Positions 34,425-43,796 of a stretch of 64,000 nucleotides of DNA are shown piece after piece. Positions within the stretch are counted from its first letter, which is position 1; the number at the start of each line of letters is the position of its first letter. The translations under genes and the position numbers were made by a program. A model generated the notes under the pieces. The model had not been told where the DNA came from. It saw only the letters and a list, made by a program, of their open reading frames with translations, and did no database searches. The DNA comes from Bacillota bacterium (GTDB lineage Bacteria > Bacillota > Clostridia > Lachnospirales > Lachnospiraceae), in NCBI GenBank assembly GCA_023411555.1, contig JAEYOQ010000041.1, forward strand, positions 7,591 to 71,590, given 5' to 3'.

Positions 34425-35291
34425 ATGTCAATTCAGTATTTATTATCAAATAAATTCCTTCCGGATCTAATCAATATTGCGGCGGTATTTAGCTTCAAGG
34501 GAGTTATGGTTGCAACTACCATTGTTGCAGCGGTAGGTTTATTTATAGGATTGTTCCTAGGTTTTGCTGCAAAGACCTTTGCTGTTGAACAGGATGAGAG
34601 AGAAATAAAGGTTCGTGAGCTGCTCCCCGGTGCAAACTGTGGCGGTTGCGGATATCCCGGCTGTGATGGTTTGGCAGCAGCAATAGCTAAGGGTGAGGCA
34701 CCGGCAAATGCCTGCCCTGTAGCCAACAAAGAGGCTCATATACAGATTGCTGAAGTAATGGGAACCTCTGTAGAAGATACAGAAAAGCAGGTTGCTTTTG
34801 TTAAATGTGCCGGAACCTGTGATAAGACTGTAGTTAAGTATGAATATTACGGAGTCCAGGATTGTAATAAAGCAGCGGTAGCACCAGGTAAGGGGAATAA
34901 GCAATGCAGCTATGGTTGTATGGGCTTCGGCTCCTGCGTCAGGGTATGTGCCTTCGATGCAATCCATATCGTTAACGGGATAGCTGTAGTAGACAAGGAA
35001 AAATGTTCGGGCTGCAGCTCTTGTACCGCTCAGTGCCCTAATAAGTTAATCGAGATGGTACCTGCAAAGGCTAAAACATTGGTAACCTGCAGTTCTCAGG
35101 ATAAGGGTAAGGATGTTAAGGCGGCTTGCTCTACTGGCTGTATCGGTTGTAAGCTTTGTACGAAGGCCTGCGAATTTGATGCAATTCATGTAGATAACAA
35201 CCTAGCCTATATCGACTACAGCAAATGCACCAATTGTGGTAAATGCGCAGCCGTATGTCCGGTGAAGGTGATTCAGGTACAGGCAGTGTAG
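34425..35291 (+). CDS. rnfB: Rnf complex subunit B (multi-cluster ferredoxin entry subunit)
   Basis: The start is ATG 34425, since AGGAGGGG stops seven bases before it. The 288-residue subunit has an N-terminal membrane helix, then the LPGANCGGCGYPGCDG motif with a fourth cysteine in NACPVA. Further ferredoxin-type groups follow (CSYGCMGFGSCVRVC, CSGCSSCTAQCP, CSTGCIGCKLCTKAC, CTNCGKCAAVCP). It accepts electrons from reduced ferredoxin. It ends the operon; a hairpin follows at 35357. Confidence 0.95.
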   Translation: MSIQYLLSNKFLPDLINIAAVFSFKGVMVATTIVAAVGLFIGLFLGFAAKTFAVEQDEREIKVRELLPGANCGGCGYPGCDGLAAAIAKGEAPANACPVANKEAHIQIAEVMGTSVEDTEKQVAFVKCAGTCDKTVVKYEYYGVQDCNKAAVAPGKGNKQCSYGCMGFGSCVRVCAFDAIHIVNGIAVVDKEKCSGCSSCTAQCPNKLIEMVPAKAKTLVTCSSQDKGKDVKAACSTGCIGCKLCTKACEFDAIHVDNNLAYIDYSKCTNCGKCAAVCPVKVIQVQAV

Positions 35292-35356
35292 ATCAGTCTT
35301 AGCTGTGTATGTTATGATAAATTAAAGAAAAAATGACCGGTGTAGACTGATTATAG

Positions 35357-35408
35357 AATGCATACATAGAAGTACTTCAAACCAAAGACTTCCATGTATG
35401 CATTTCTC
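35357..35408 (+). terminator. Hairpin after the rnf operon
   Basis: AATGCATACAT..GAAGT and ACTTCCATGTATGCATT form a long stem, followed by TCTCGTTT. The rest of the 340-base gap (to 35630) shows no gene. Confidence 0.65.
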
Positions 35409-35630
35409 GTTTATGTAATAAATAGTAAATAATACTCATTAAAAATCGAAATTTGGACGATAGTGTCTGCTTTCTACTTGAATATTTTACTGAAATACCT
35501 TAAAATAGTAATAAATGATTACAAGTATTAGAATATTACTAAAAAATATACGGATTATCTACCGGGGAAGCTGTTAGGTATGTCAAGTTAGATTTGAAGC
35601 TTGTAATAGAGGCAGAGAGGAGGAAACGGT

Positions 35631-36908
35631 TTGAGAGCGGTATATAATTATATGCTGGAAAGCTACCCATTCAAAAGGGAGGTACTGTATCCAGCTCACA
35701 AAAGAAGTGAATTAAGAAGGATATATAATAATATAGTAGATCTAAACAAACGTTCCCCTCTTTATAAGATTGATATTTCAAAGGATAATCAGGATTATAC
35801 CTTTGGAATTAAAGAGACAGCGATTGAGTTAAAGACCAGGCTTTCACAGATGGAGGATCCGGTTATCTCGGGCTTTCAGTCAAAGTCAATTCAGGTAAGT
35901 GATGAGAAGATTCTTTCCGCCAAGCTGTTGCAGGATGATACGGAGGGATTACCGGAGGAAATGACATTTCAGGTAACAGCTCTTGCTTCAGTACAGATTA
36001 ATGAGGGTAAGGAATTATTACTGGAATCTAGGGGGTTACCTTCCGGAGAATATGAATTCAATGCCAGGATTATGGATCAGGATTACAAGTTTAATTATGT
36101 TCATGATAAAAGAGTTGAGAATTCAGAGGCCTTAAGAAAGATGGCTGAATTTATCAATATGGCGGTTCCGGGTGTCAATGCTGCGGTAGAGAAGGGTGAA
36201 AAACCCGATTATGGTAAGATCGTCATTATTTCTGACCATGCCGGCAGAAGTGGGGAGCCTGCTTTTAGCTTTTCTGATGCAGACCATCACACGATGGGTG
36301 TAGTAGAATATTTTGGACTTAATCGGGTTGAGCAGCCTTCCGGAACATCGGAGTTCATGATTAATGATATATCCAGAAGGACCTCAACAAACACCTTCAA
36401 TCTGGAAGGAAAGCTTCGTATCAGCTTAAATGGAACAAGTCAGGAACCGGTTTCCCTAAGAATTGTACCAGATGGTGAGAAGATTTTAGACTCGGTGGAG
36501 GGGGTTTTAGATACCTTTAACGATTTGCTTCGCCTTGCGCACAATAGAACCCAGAATAATCAGGAGCATTATCGTGCCTCAAAATTAATCAGTGAAATGA
36601 AAGGCTTAGTGAAGGTGTATTCGGAGGAGCTGGAGGCCTGCGGAATTACGCCCGATGAGGATGGATATTTATCCATAAAGGATTCTCTTGCTGTACAGGC
36701 TGCTATTGACGGAGGTATAGAGAGTTTATTTACAAGAGAAAACGGATTTATTGCAAGACTCAGGGATAAGGCTGAGACAATTACAATAAATCCGATGGAG
36801 TACCTGGAAAAAACAGTAGTTACGTACCCGAACCGAGAGACAAAAACCTTTCGCAATCCATACGTAACTTCAATGTATAGTGGTTTATTTTTTAGCTCTT
36901 ACTGTTAG
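35631..36908 (+). CDS. FliD-like (flagellar cap) protein, orphan
   Basis: The 425-residue product starts at TTG behind GAGGAGG. Its central part resembles flagellar filament cap proteins: a region of alternating strands (EMTFQVTALASVQINEGKEL), a flagellin-insertion-like segment (NSEALRKMAEFINMAVPGVNAAV) and helical stretches (ILDSVEGVLDTFNDLLRLAHN). The C-terminus FRNPYVTSMYSGLFFSSYC is of a type seen in Lachnospiraceae FliD-related proteins. No other flagellar gene is in the window. It lacks the coiled N-terminus of normal FliD. The call is tentative. It overlaps the convergent AraC gene by 17 bases. Confidence 0.5.
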   Translation: MRAVYNYMLESYPFKREVLYPAHKRSELRRIYNNIVDLNKRSPLYKIDISKDNQDYTFGIKETAIELKTRLSQMEDPVISGFQSKSIQVSDEKILSAKLLQDDTEGLPEEMTFQVTALASVQINEGKELLLESRGLPSGEYEFNARIMDQDYKFNYVHDKRVENSEALRKMAEFINMAVPGVNAAVEKGEKPDYGKIVIISDHAGRSGEPAFSFSDADHHTMGVVEYFGLNRVEQPSGTSEFMINDISRRTSTNTFNLEGKLRISLNGTSQEPVSLRIVPDGEKILDSVEGVLDTFNDLLRLAHNRTQNNQEHYRASKLISEMKGLVKVYSEELEACGITPDEDGYLSIKDSLAVQAAIDGGIESLFTRENGFIARLRDKAETITINPMEYLEKTVVTYPNRETKTFRNPYVTSMYSGLFFSSYC

Positions 36909-38154
36909 TGTAAGAGCTATTTTTTACATATTCGCTTGGTGTGATACCGATCCGTTTCTTGAAAATACGGCTAAAGTAATTAGGATCCTTATATCCAACC
37001 ATAAAGCAGACTTCCTTTACCGTTAAATCAGAGTTGGTAAGAAGCTCCTTTGCTTTCTTTACCCGAAACATAGATAACCAATCAATAAAGTTAAAGCCGG
37101 TGGTTTTTTTGATCAGCTTACTAAAGTATGGGGGACTGATATTTACCTGTTCAGCCATATCCTCCAGTGAGATATCTTCCGCATAATGAGTCTCCAGATA
37201 CTCCTGGGTCGCCTTAACGATATGATTGGAATAATCGATATTACTTTGGGGTTTGTCATAACTGGTAATGATGATAAAATGCTCATAGGCCGTTTCAATC
37301 AGTCTATCTCCCGATAATTCCATCAGCTCCTGGGCAATTCCAATATAATCAACATAGGTAAACTCGTTCTGGTTATCCAGGTACATGGCATGGCTGACAA
37401 GTGTGAGAAGCTCAAGAATCTTGCTTCTTTTGGACTGATCACTGTAGGAGCGTAGCTGATTCATAATAATAGTAAAATAATCATAGGCTTCGGATTTTCT
37501 AAGCCGGACCGCTTCAATCATATGCTTTTCTGCTAAAAGGTAGTCAAAATGTGAATTAGAATATCGCTGATCTACATCCTGATAATATATAATAGACTCA
37601 GTGCTGTGGTAATATAATGCAGAAAAAGCATCGATAAAGGATGTGTAAATCGTATTTATGGGTTGAGGACTACCGATGCCGATCGTCAGCTTGATCTGAA
37701 ATTGTTCTTGTAGGTGTGCGATAATATCTTGGCAAAGTTTGTAGCTCAATTCCCTATGGTCTTTTGTATACTCAGGGGAATCCTCTGACACCAGAAGAAG
37801 TATTCTATTAATGATCTGAGGGCCGATACATATATTTCTATTATTAAGTCTAGTGCGAAGGTATTGATAGATCTCTAATTCATCAATGGTCTCTTCGCTT
37901 GTGCCTGACTGGGGAGTCTCTGAAAGGTTAAGAATCAGCACATAACCATGTTCTTTGATATGTAGTATTTTACGAAAACCGTAAAGCTCCATAGCATGAC
38001 CGCCTCTGAAAAACATAGTAAACATAATACTTCTTTCAATAAAGGATTTATAATCCTCCTGTATGATGTTTTGGTCTGTAGTCAATATATCAAGAAGTAG
38101 GCTATCCCAAAAATCCCTTGGATTAGCAGATCCCATTTCGTTATGTTTCTCCAT
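36892..38154 (-). CDS. AraC-type response regulator-like transcription factor
   Basis: ATG at plus 38154 is preferred to GTG 38160 because AGGAGG is placed seven bases ahead, giving 420 residues. The C-terminal 100 residues hold two helix-turn-helix motifs (ISLEDMAEQVNISPPYFSKLI and LTVKEVCFMVGYKDPNYFSRIF) and end FKKRIGITPSEYVK. The N-terminal 300 residues resemble the GGDEF-like middle and helical linkers of YesN-family regulators but lack a phosphorylatable receiver domain. No partner kinase gene is nearby. Target genes are unknown; the subtilase is divergent and could be one. Confidence 0.85.
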   Translation of the reverse strand: MEKHNEMGSANPRDFWDSLLLDILTTDQNIIQEDYKSFIERSIMFTMFFRGGHAMELYGFRKILHIKEHGYVLILNLSETPQSGTSEETIDELEIYQYLRTRLNNRNICIGPQIINRILLLVSEDSPEYTKDHRELSYKLCQDIIAHLQEQFQIKLTIGIGSPQPINTIYTSFIDAFSALYYHSTESIIYYQDVDQRYSNSHFDYLLAEKHMIEAVRLRKSEAYDYFTIIMNQLRSYSDQSKRSKILELLTLVSHAMYLDNQNEFTYVDYIGIAQELMELSGDRLIETAYEHFIIITSYDKPQSNIDYSNHIVKATQEYLETHYAEDISLEDMAEQVNISPPYFSKLIKKTTGFNFIDWLSMFRVKKAKELLTNSDLTVKEVCFMVGYKDPNYFSRIFKKRIGITPSEYVKNSSYTNSKS

Positions 38155-38311
38155 AAGCACACCTCCTTCAGCTTCCTTAGCTGAGGTCTAAAAGGTACTA
38201 AGACCAGATGGTATATCGTATTAATAAAAATTAGTATAGCATATATTACTAAAATTTGCATCAGGAAAAATATTTTAAGTCGAATACGGTCGAAGATAAT
38301 AAAAAAATAAT

Positions 38312-38335
38312 AATTATAACAATTTTGTTATAATT
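38312..38335. promoter_or_regulatory. 24-bp inverted repeat ahead of the subtilase gene
   Basis: Arms AATTATAACAA and TTGTTATAATT with a two-base centre; the right arm contains a TATAAT box. It is placed 75 bases before the subtilase start and is a candidate operator over a promoter. Confidence 0.45.
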
Positions 38336-38409
38336 CTGCCACATAAATGCCAATTGTAAGTCTTACGCTATCATTGTAACAGGATAGCCTTGGCAGTGGA
38401 GAGAATTTT

Positions 38410-40650
38410 ATGAAGATGATGCGATTAAACAGACAAAAAGTGTATATGATACTTGCAGCGCTTGTTGCAATCGCTACAGTTTCCTTGGCAACCCTACATA
38501 TAAGTAACCGCAGAGAACAGCAGGCTTATAAGGAAGCGGGCGGTGAAATTGTTGTAATATTCAAGGAGGAGATGTCTAAACAGGCGCTTGATGATATGGT
38601 TGAGCGATATGACGGAGCAATTAAGATTGAAAGACACATTGAAAACTATGCTCTTCTTGCAGTGAACGACAAATCTTCTTTTAATAAAGTATTACATAGG
38701 CTTAAGGAGGATAAGGTAGTTCTTGAGGCCCAGGGGAATACAATTATTTCAACCTTAGGCTTTAGTAATGATACCTATGCGGACACTCAATGGGCAATTG
38801 ATAATCCGGGACACTATGCTTACCTAACACAGGCCGGAAGATTGAATATTCCATCGATTGCGGATATCGATATGGATGTATTGGACGCATGGAAGAAGTT
38901 ATCGGAAGATGGATTACCTAAGCGTGAAGTAATTGTAGCTGTGATTGACACCGGCGTGGATTATACTCACCCCGATTTAGTAGATCATATGTGGATTAAC
39001 GAAGGAGAAATTCCCGGAGATAATATTGATAATGATGGGAATGGATATGTTGATGATTATTATGGTTGGGATTTCTACAATGATGATAATACGGTCTGCC
39101 ATTATATCTATTCCGAACGATTAAAGCAAAATGTTGCGTTACCGGAGGATAATGACGATCATGGTACTCATGTTGCAGGAATTATTGGTGCAACATTAGA
39201 TAATGGCATCGGTGTGGCTGGAATAGCCTCTAAGGTCGATGTTAAGATTATGGCATTAAAGATCAATGGTGGTCCTAAAGGGACCGGTACACTTGCGGAT
39301 GCAGTTGAGGCAATCAAATATGCTACTAGCATGGGAGCTGATATCTGCAACTTAAGCTGGGGAACCTCCTCTTACACAGCTTCCTTGATGCAGGTTATGG
39401 AGGAATCAGATATGCTGTTTGTGGCAGCTGCTGGCAATACGGGGGATGATAACAATTTTCAACCGGTATATCCTGCAAGCTTAAAATTGGATAATTTAAT
39501 TTCAGTTACTTTCATTGATTCCAACGGCCAATTAACCGATTATTCCAATTATGGTCTTGATTCGGTAGACATAGCGGCTCCTGGAGAGGACATAATGAGT
39601 ACGATTGTCGGTAGCTATGGATCCATGAATGGATCTTCCATGGCAGCACCTCAGGTCTCAGCCATTGCGGCTCTTATCTATGCAAGCAATGACCATGTTT
39701 ATCCCAAGAGTGTAAAGGAGCTTATCCTAACAAATAGAAAAGAATTACCCGGACTGCGGGAATATATGAGGTATCCGGGCATTCCAAGTGCCTATCAATC
39801 ATTGCAGGCAGCGGCAACCATGTCAAGGGATACTGACGCTCCCATAATGAGCTTTAGTACGATTTATAAAGAAAGTGATATCATAGTACCGGTTAGGGTA
39901 TATGATGTTGGCCCAGCTGATGTACGAGTAGTAAGATGGAGTATAGGCGAGAAGACGGTTAAGGATTTCGCCAGAGGAATAAAAGGCACTGCCCTTCAGG
40001 ATAATCAAATAACGGTATCAAAAGCAGGAAAGTACTCCTTTTATGCATCTGATTATGCAGGCAACGAGGTGGTACAGATTTATGAGGTGCTTGATGATAC
40101 GAAAGGACCAAGTCTTAATGTAAGCTACTCTGTGTCCGATGATTATAAGTCCAGAGAAGTGACCGTTCGATATAGTGATATCGAGAGTGGTGTCAAGAGA
40201 CTGGAATATATGGAGGGAACCAGAAAAGCAGAGGAATTTCTTCCAGGGGATGCTGGTGCAGTTTTAGAGCCGAAGGATGATAAGATAACCTTTAAGGTGA
40301 AAAAGGATGGTATCTATACTATCTTTGCAATCGATAACCGTGGTAATATGTCGGTTAAAACGATAACAATACGAACGGTTAAAGCAAAACAGCTTAAGCT
40401 CTCATTAACAGCTAAGACCATGAATATAGATGATACCTACAATCTAAGGGCCTATATTACGCCAAGCTCTTCGACGGATCAAGTCACCTTCTCAAGTTCA
40501 GATGAAAGGGTGGCGACAGTATCGTCCGAGGGGAAGATAAAGGCTATCTCAGAGGGAACAGTAACAATAACCGTTAAGACCTCCAGTGGTCTAAAAGCAA
40601 AATGTAAGATAACAGTGCAAAAAAATCATCAGGTTAAATTAAGATTATAA
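38410..40650 (+). CDS. Membrane-anchored subtilisin-like serine protease with Ig-like tail
   Basis: The 746-residue S8 peptidase has a basic start and one hydrophobic helix (residues 11-30) acting as signal or anchor. A prodomain-like segment (VIFKEEMSKQALDDMVERYDG) follows to about 110. The catalytic triad is D180 (VIDTGVDYTHPDL), H251 (DDHGTHVAG) and S410 (GSSMAAP). After about 480 come Ig-like repeats, the last a BIG_2 domain (TFSSSDERVATVSSEGKIKAISEGTVTITV). It is exported and may work at the cell surface. A terminator follows. Confidence 0.92.
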   Translation: MKMMRLNRQKVYMILAALVAIATVSLATLHISNRREQQAYKEAGGEIVVIFKEEMSKQALDDMVERYDGAIKIERHIENYALLAVNDKSSFNKVLHRLKEDKVVLEAQGNTIISTLGFSNDTYADTQWAIDNPGHYAYLTQAGRLNIPSIADIDMDVLDAWKKLSEDGLPKREVIVAVIDTGVDYTHPDLVDHMWINEGEIPGDNIDNDGNGYVDDYYGWDFYNDDNTVCHYIYSERLKQNVALPEDNDDHGTHVAGIIGATLDNGIGVAGIASKVDVKIMALKINGGPKGTGTLADAVEAIKYATSMGADICNLSWGTSSYTASLMQVMEESDMLFVAAAGNTGDDNNFQPVYPASLKLDNLISVTFIDSNGQLTDYSNYGLDSVDIAAPGEDIMSTIVGSYGSMNGSSMAAPQVSAIAALIYASNDHVYPKSVKELILTNRKELPGLREYMRYPGIPSAYQSLQAAATMSRDTDAPIMSFSTIYKESDIIVPVRVYDVGPADVRVVRWSIGEKTVKDFARGIKGTALQDNQITVSKAGKYSFYASDYAGNEVVQIYEVLDDTKGPSLNVSYSVSDDYKSREVTVRYSDIESGVKRLEYMEGTRKAEEFLPGDAGAVLEPKDDKITFKVKKDGIYTIFAIDNRGNMSVKTITIRTVKAKQLKLSLTAKTMNIDDTYNLRAYITPSSSTDQVTFSSSDERVATVSSEGKIKAISEGTVTITVKTSSGLKAKCKITVQKNHQVKLRL

Positions 40651-40676
40651 ATAATACGGTTAATACATATAATACG

Positions 40677-40739
40677 GAAGACAGATCACTCTTCAAACAT
40701 GGTTGCTGGGTAAGCTACTATGATGGACATCTGTCTTCC
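40677..40739 (+). terminator. Hairpin after the subtilase gene
   Basis: GGAAGACAGAT (40677-40687) and ATCTGTCTTCC (40729-40739) are exact complements around a 41-base loop, followed by TTCATTATTAT. Confidence 0.6.
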
Positions 40740-40819
40740 TTCATTATTATATAAAAAGGAGAAAAGTGTTGCAGATTTAAAATTATTGTTATATAATACG
40801 AGATAACCAGAAAAAAATA

Positions 40820-40848
40820 TTGACGTACCAACTTGGGTATGATATAGT
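40820..40848 (+). promoter_or_regulatory. Promoter of rpmG-secE-nusG
   Basis: TTGACG (40820-40825), 17 bases, TATAGT (40843-40848), 94 bases before rpmG. Confidence 0.7.
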
Positions 40849-40942
40849 AAGAAAGCAAAGTAAGAGGGCTTTTTTTTTATGCCTAAAAAAGCTGGAAGCA
40901 AAGTTAGCGAATGCGCTACAAGAGAAATCGGAGGTGGATATT

Positions 40943-41092
40943 GTGCGCGTAAAGATCACATTGGCTTGTACAGATTGCAAACAACGCAATTACAACACAA
41001 CCAAAGAAAAGAAGTTACATCCAGACAGAATGGAAACAAAGAAATATTGTAAGTTCTGCAGAACCCACACATTGCACAAGGAAACGAAATAA
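40943..41092 (+). CDS. rpmG: Ribosomal protein bL33
   Basis: The GTG at 40943 has GGAGGTGG seven bases upstream; earlier in-frame starts are not supported. The 49-residue product MRVKITLACTDCKQRNYNTT with a second CKFC pair is the zinc-binding form of bL33 found in the large subunit. It heads the usual Clostridia order rpmG-secE-nusG. Confidence 0.95.
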   Translation: MRVKITLACTDCKQRNYNTTKEKKLHPDRMETKKYCKFCRTHTLHKETK

Positions 41093-41115
41093 TTAATCTG
41101 AAAGGAAATGAAAAC

Positions 41116-41331
41116 ATGGGAGAGATGGCAAATACTACTACAACCGAAAAAGCTCCAAAAAAAAGCTGGTTTAAGGGTTTAAAAGCCGAGTTCAAAAAGA
41201 TTATTTGGCCGGGTAAAGAAACTCTTGCAAAGCAGACAGTTGCTGTCGTTAGTGTTACCGTTATCTTAGGATTAATTATTTACGTACTGGATTATGTTAT
41301 TGAACTCGGTATTGGAATCTTTTTAGGATAA
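41116..41331 (+). CDS. secE: Preprotein translocase subunit SecE
   Basis: The 71-residue protein has a cytoplasmic start with FKGLKAEFKKIIWPGKETL (the conserved amphipathic helix) and one membrane helix near the C-terminus. It clamps SecY in the export channel. Spacing and order with rpmG and nusG are standard. Confidence 0.95.
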   Translation: MGEMANTTTTEKAPKKSWFKGLKAEFKKIIWPGKETLAKQTVAVVSVTVILGLIIYVLDYVIELGIGIFLG

Positions 41332-41341
41332 GGGTGAGGAT

Positions 41342-41863
41342 ATGTCAGAGGCTAATTGGTACGTTGTTCACACCTATTCAGGGTACGAGAACAAAGTTAA
41401 AGCGAACATTGAGAAGACAATTGAAAACAGAAAGCTGCAGGATCAGATTTTAGAAGTATCCGTTCCGATGCAGGATGTAATCGAAGTAAAGAACGGTGTT
41501 AAGAAACGTGTCCAAAAGAAGATGTTTCCCGGGTATGTGCTTCTCCATATGGTCATGAATGATGATGTATGGTATGTAGTACGTAATACCAGAGGTGTAA
41601 CCGGCTTCGTTGGCCCGGACTCTAAGCAGCCTGTTCCTTTAACGGAGATTGAGATGCGTAGCATGGGAATTAAGTCAGACGAAATATCCTTGGATTTTGA
41701 AATCGGTGATACTGTTATGGTTACTTCCGGTGTATGGGAGAATACCACAGGACAGATCAAAGCGATTAATACCCATAAGCAGATTGTTACAATCAGCGTG
41801 GATATGTTCGGACGCGAAACTCCAGTTGAGATTGGCTTCGGTGACGTAAAAGTTCGCAGATAA
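41342..41863 (+). CDS. nusG: Transcription termination/antitermination factor NusG
   Basis: The 173-residue protein has an N-terminal NGN domain (NWYVVHTYSGYENKVKANIE, FPGYVLLHM, VRNTRGVTGFVG) and a C-terminal KOW domain (FEIGDTVMVTSGVWENTTGQIKAI). It binds RNA polymerase and affects pausing, termination and coupling to ribosomes. It is 10 bases downstream of secE. Confidence 0.97.
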   Translation: MSEANWYVVHTYSGYENKVKANIEKTIENRKLQDQILEVSVPMQDVIEVKNGVKKRVQKKMFPGYVLLHMVMNDDVWYVVRNTRGVTGFVGPDSKQPVPLTEIEMRSMGIKSDEISLDFEIGDTVMVTSGVWENTTGQIKAINTHKQIVTISVDMFGRETPVEIGFGDVKVRR

Positions 41864-42099
41864 TTGAATACAAGTGAGTTAGCTTGCTGATTCATCTTGT
41901 TCAAAACATCAGTGCATGCTAAGGAAAGCAAATTATATTTGCTAAGGTGAAATACGATTTCACTTGATGAGAATTCTTTTCGCCAAGTGAGTTATAATTA
42001 ACTCACGAACTGAATTGCAAAATTCAGATAGGTAACTTAAGTTAGTTACGTGGGAGGGACATTCCCGCAAACACCACATTTATCAGGAGGTATGCTATC
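41864..42099 (+). promoter_or_regulatory. Structured leader of rplK
   Basis: The 236 bases after nusG form a chain of possible hairpins (GTGAGTTA..TAACTCAC, CTGAATT..AATTCAG, GTAACTTAAGTTAGTTAC). They end with ACGTGGGAGG at 42048-42057. The same ten bases recur ahead of rplA at 42581. The region may hold a ribosomal-protein feedback site; no small gene is seen. Confidence 0.45.
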
Positions 42100-42525
42100 A
42101 TGGCAAAAAAAGTTACAGGTTATATCAAATTACAGATCCCAGCTGGCAAGGCTACACCGGCTCCCCCGGTAGGACCCGCACTTGGTCAGCACGGTGTGAA
42201 CATCGTTCAGTTCACAAAGGAATTTAATGCAAGAACAGCAGATCAGGATGGTATCATTACACCCGTTGTAATTACCGTTTATGCAGACAGAAGCTTCAGC
42301 TTCGTTACAAAGACTCCTCCGGCAGCTGTATTGATTAAGAAGTCTCTTAATCTTAAGTCCGGTTCCGCTGTCCCTAACAAGACAAAGGTTGCAAAGCTTT
42401 CAAAGGCAGAGCTTAGAAAAATTGCAGAGCTTAAGATGCCCGATTTAAATGCAGCTAGCGTTGAAGCAGCAATGAGTATGATTGCTGGTACCGCAAGAAG
42501 CATGGGCGTTACCATTGAAGAATAG
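42100..42525 (+). CDS. rplK: Ribosomal protein uL11
   Basis: The 141-residue protein MAKKVTGYIKLQIPAGKATPAPPVGPALGQHG is the standard uL11 start; it forms the GTPase-associated stalk base of the large subunit with 23S rRNA. AGGAGG precedes the ATG. Confidence 0.98.
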   Translation: MAKKVTGYIKLQIPAGKATPAPPVGPALGQHGVNIVQFTKEFNARTADQDGIITPVVITVYADRSFSFVTKTPPAAVLIKKSLNLKSGSAVPNKTKVAKLSKAELRKIAELKMPDLNAASVEAAMSMIAGTARSMGVTIEE

Positions 42526-42696
42526 TAAATAAGAATGAAACAGCATGGTTGAAAGAGACTATGCGATTTAGAATCTAATAACGTGGGAGGATATGCAGAC
42601 ACAATATGTTTGCAGGCAAATTCATAATAATGAGTTCGCTCAACAGAGTTCTATGAATTCTGTTTTCTCCGATACAACCACTAGGAGGTTTATAGA
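42526..42696 (+). promoter_or_regulatory. rplK-rplA intergenic leader
   Basis: The 171 bases contain ACGTGGGAGG (42581-42590), identical to the motif before rplK, followed by a small hairpin GCAGACA..TGTTTGC. They could be a translational feedback site for L1; this is inference from the repetition. Confidence 0.4.
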
Positions 42697-43389
42697 ATGA
42701 AAAGAGGAAAGAAATATCAAGATTCTGCGAAATTAATCGACAGATCAGTTCAGTACGATGCATTAGAAGCGATCGGCTTGGTTAAGAAAGCAGCAGTCGC
42801 TAAATTCGATGAGACCATCGAAGCGCACATCAGACTTGGTGTTGATGGACGTCATGCTGATCAGCAGGTTCGTGGTGCGGTAGTATTACCTCACGGAACC
42901 GGTAAGACAGTACGTGTACTCGTATTTGCAAAGGGAGATAAGGCGAATGAAGCTTTAGCTGCTGGCGCTGATTATGTTGGTGCAGATGATTTAATACCGA
43001 AGATCCAGAATGAAAACTGGTTCGAATTCGACGTAGTTGTTGCTACCCCTGATATGATGGGTGTCGTTGGTCGTTTAGGCCGTGTTCTCGGTCCTAAGGG
43101 TTTAATGCCGAACCCGAAGGCAGGCACCGTTACTATGGATGTTACCAAGGCTGTTAATGATATCAAAGCTGGTAAGATCGAATATAGATTGGACAAGACA
43201 AATATTATCCACGTTCCTCTTGGTAAGGCTTCCTTCACCGAAGAGATGTTGAATGATAACTTCCAGACTTTAATCGGCGCTGTAATTAAGGCTAAGCCCT
43301 CCGCAGCAAAAGGACAGTATTTAAAGAGCGTTACCTTAGCTTCTACAATGGGTCCTGGCGTAAAGCTGAACACAGCGAAGTTAGGCTAA
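42697..43389 (+). CDS. rplA: Ribosomal protein uL1
   Basis: The 230-residue protein has RLGVDGRHADQQVRGAVVLPHG, GRLGRVLGPKGLMPNPKAGT and GKASF, all typical of uL1. It forms the L1 stalk near the E site and is known in bacteria as a translational repressor of the L11-L1 message. AGGAGG precedes the ATG. Confidence 0.98.
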   Translation: MKRGKKYQDSAKLIDRSVQYDALEAIGLVKKAAVAKFDETIEAHIRLGVDGRHADQQVRGAVVLPHGTGKTVRVLVFAKGDKANEALAAGADYVGADDLIPKIQNENWFEFDVVVATPDMMGVVGRLGRVLGPKGLMPNPKAGTVTMDVTKAVNDIKAGKIEYRLDKTNIIHVPLGKASFTEEMLNDNFQTLIGAVIKAKPSAAKGQYLKSVTLASTMGPGVKLNTAKLG

Positions 43390-43449
43390 TTAAGAACTAA
43401 ATTAAGAATTTTGATTAAAGATTCTTATGTCACAGATGGATTTTAGGGG

Positions 43450-43478
43450 TTGACACACATCCGTGTCCATGCTATAAT
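43450..43478 (+). promoter_or_regulatory. Consensus promoter of rplJ-rplL
   Basis: TTGACA (43450-43455), 17 bases, TATAAT (43473-43478). Confidence 0.85.
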
Positions 43479-43514
43479 TCGATTTGTGTGTAAGCGAATA
43501 ATCAATTTGCTTAT

Positions 43515-43640
43515 AAAACTGCCGAAGACAGTAGGTGCCGTAAGGCATAAGGTGTTACCGCCTACCGAGGAAAAGTTGATTTAAATCATTGCGATTTTAT
43601 TAACCTCTTTCTGCCTTGGCGGGAAGAGGTTTTTTAATTC
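43515..43640 (+). ncRNA. L10 leader with terminator
   Basis: Downstream of the promoter, TGCCGAAGACAGTAGGTGCC and the segments up to CCTACCGAGG (about 43570) have the pairing typical of the ribosomal protein L10 leader. It binds the L10(L12)4 complex for feedback control. It is followed by AACCTCTTTC..GGGAAGAGGTTTTTT (43602-43636), a strong intrinsic terminator suited to attenuation. Confidence 0.8.
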
Positions 43641-43796
43641 ATAATAAGGTGAGTGGAGAGATCAATTTACCTAAATTATTGAATTCAACAGACTCGGCGA
43701 ACAGGTAGTATTTTCTAAGAAAGACAAGGATGATGGCAAGCAATCATAGATTGCTGTTTGCTAGCTTCCGCATAATGAAACAAGGAGGTGTACCTA

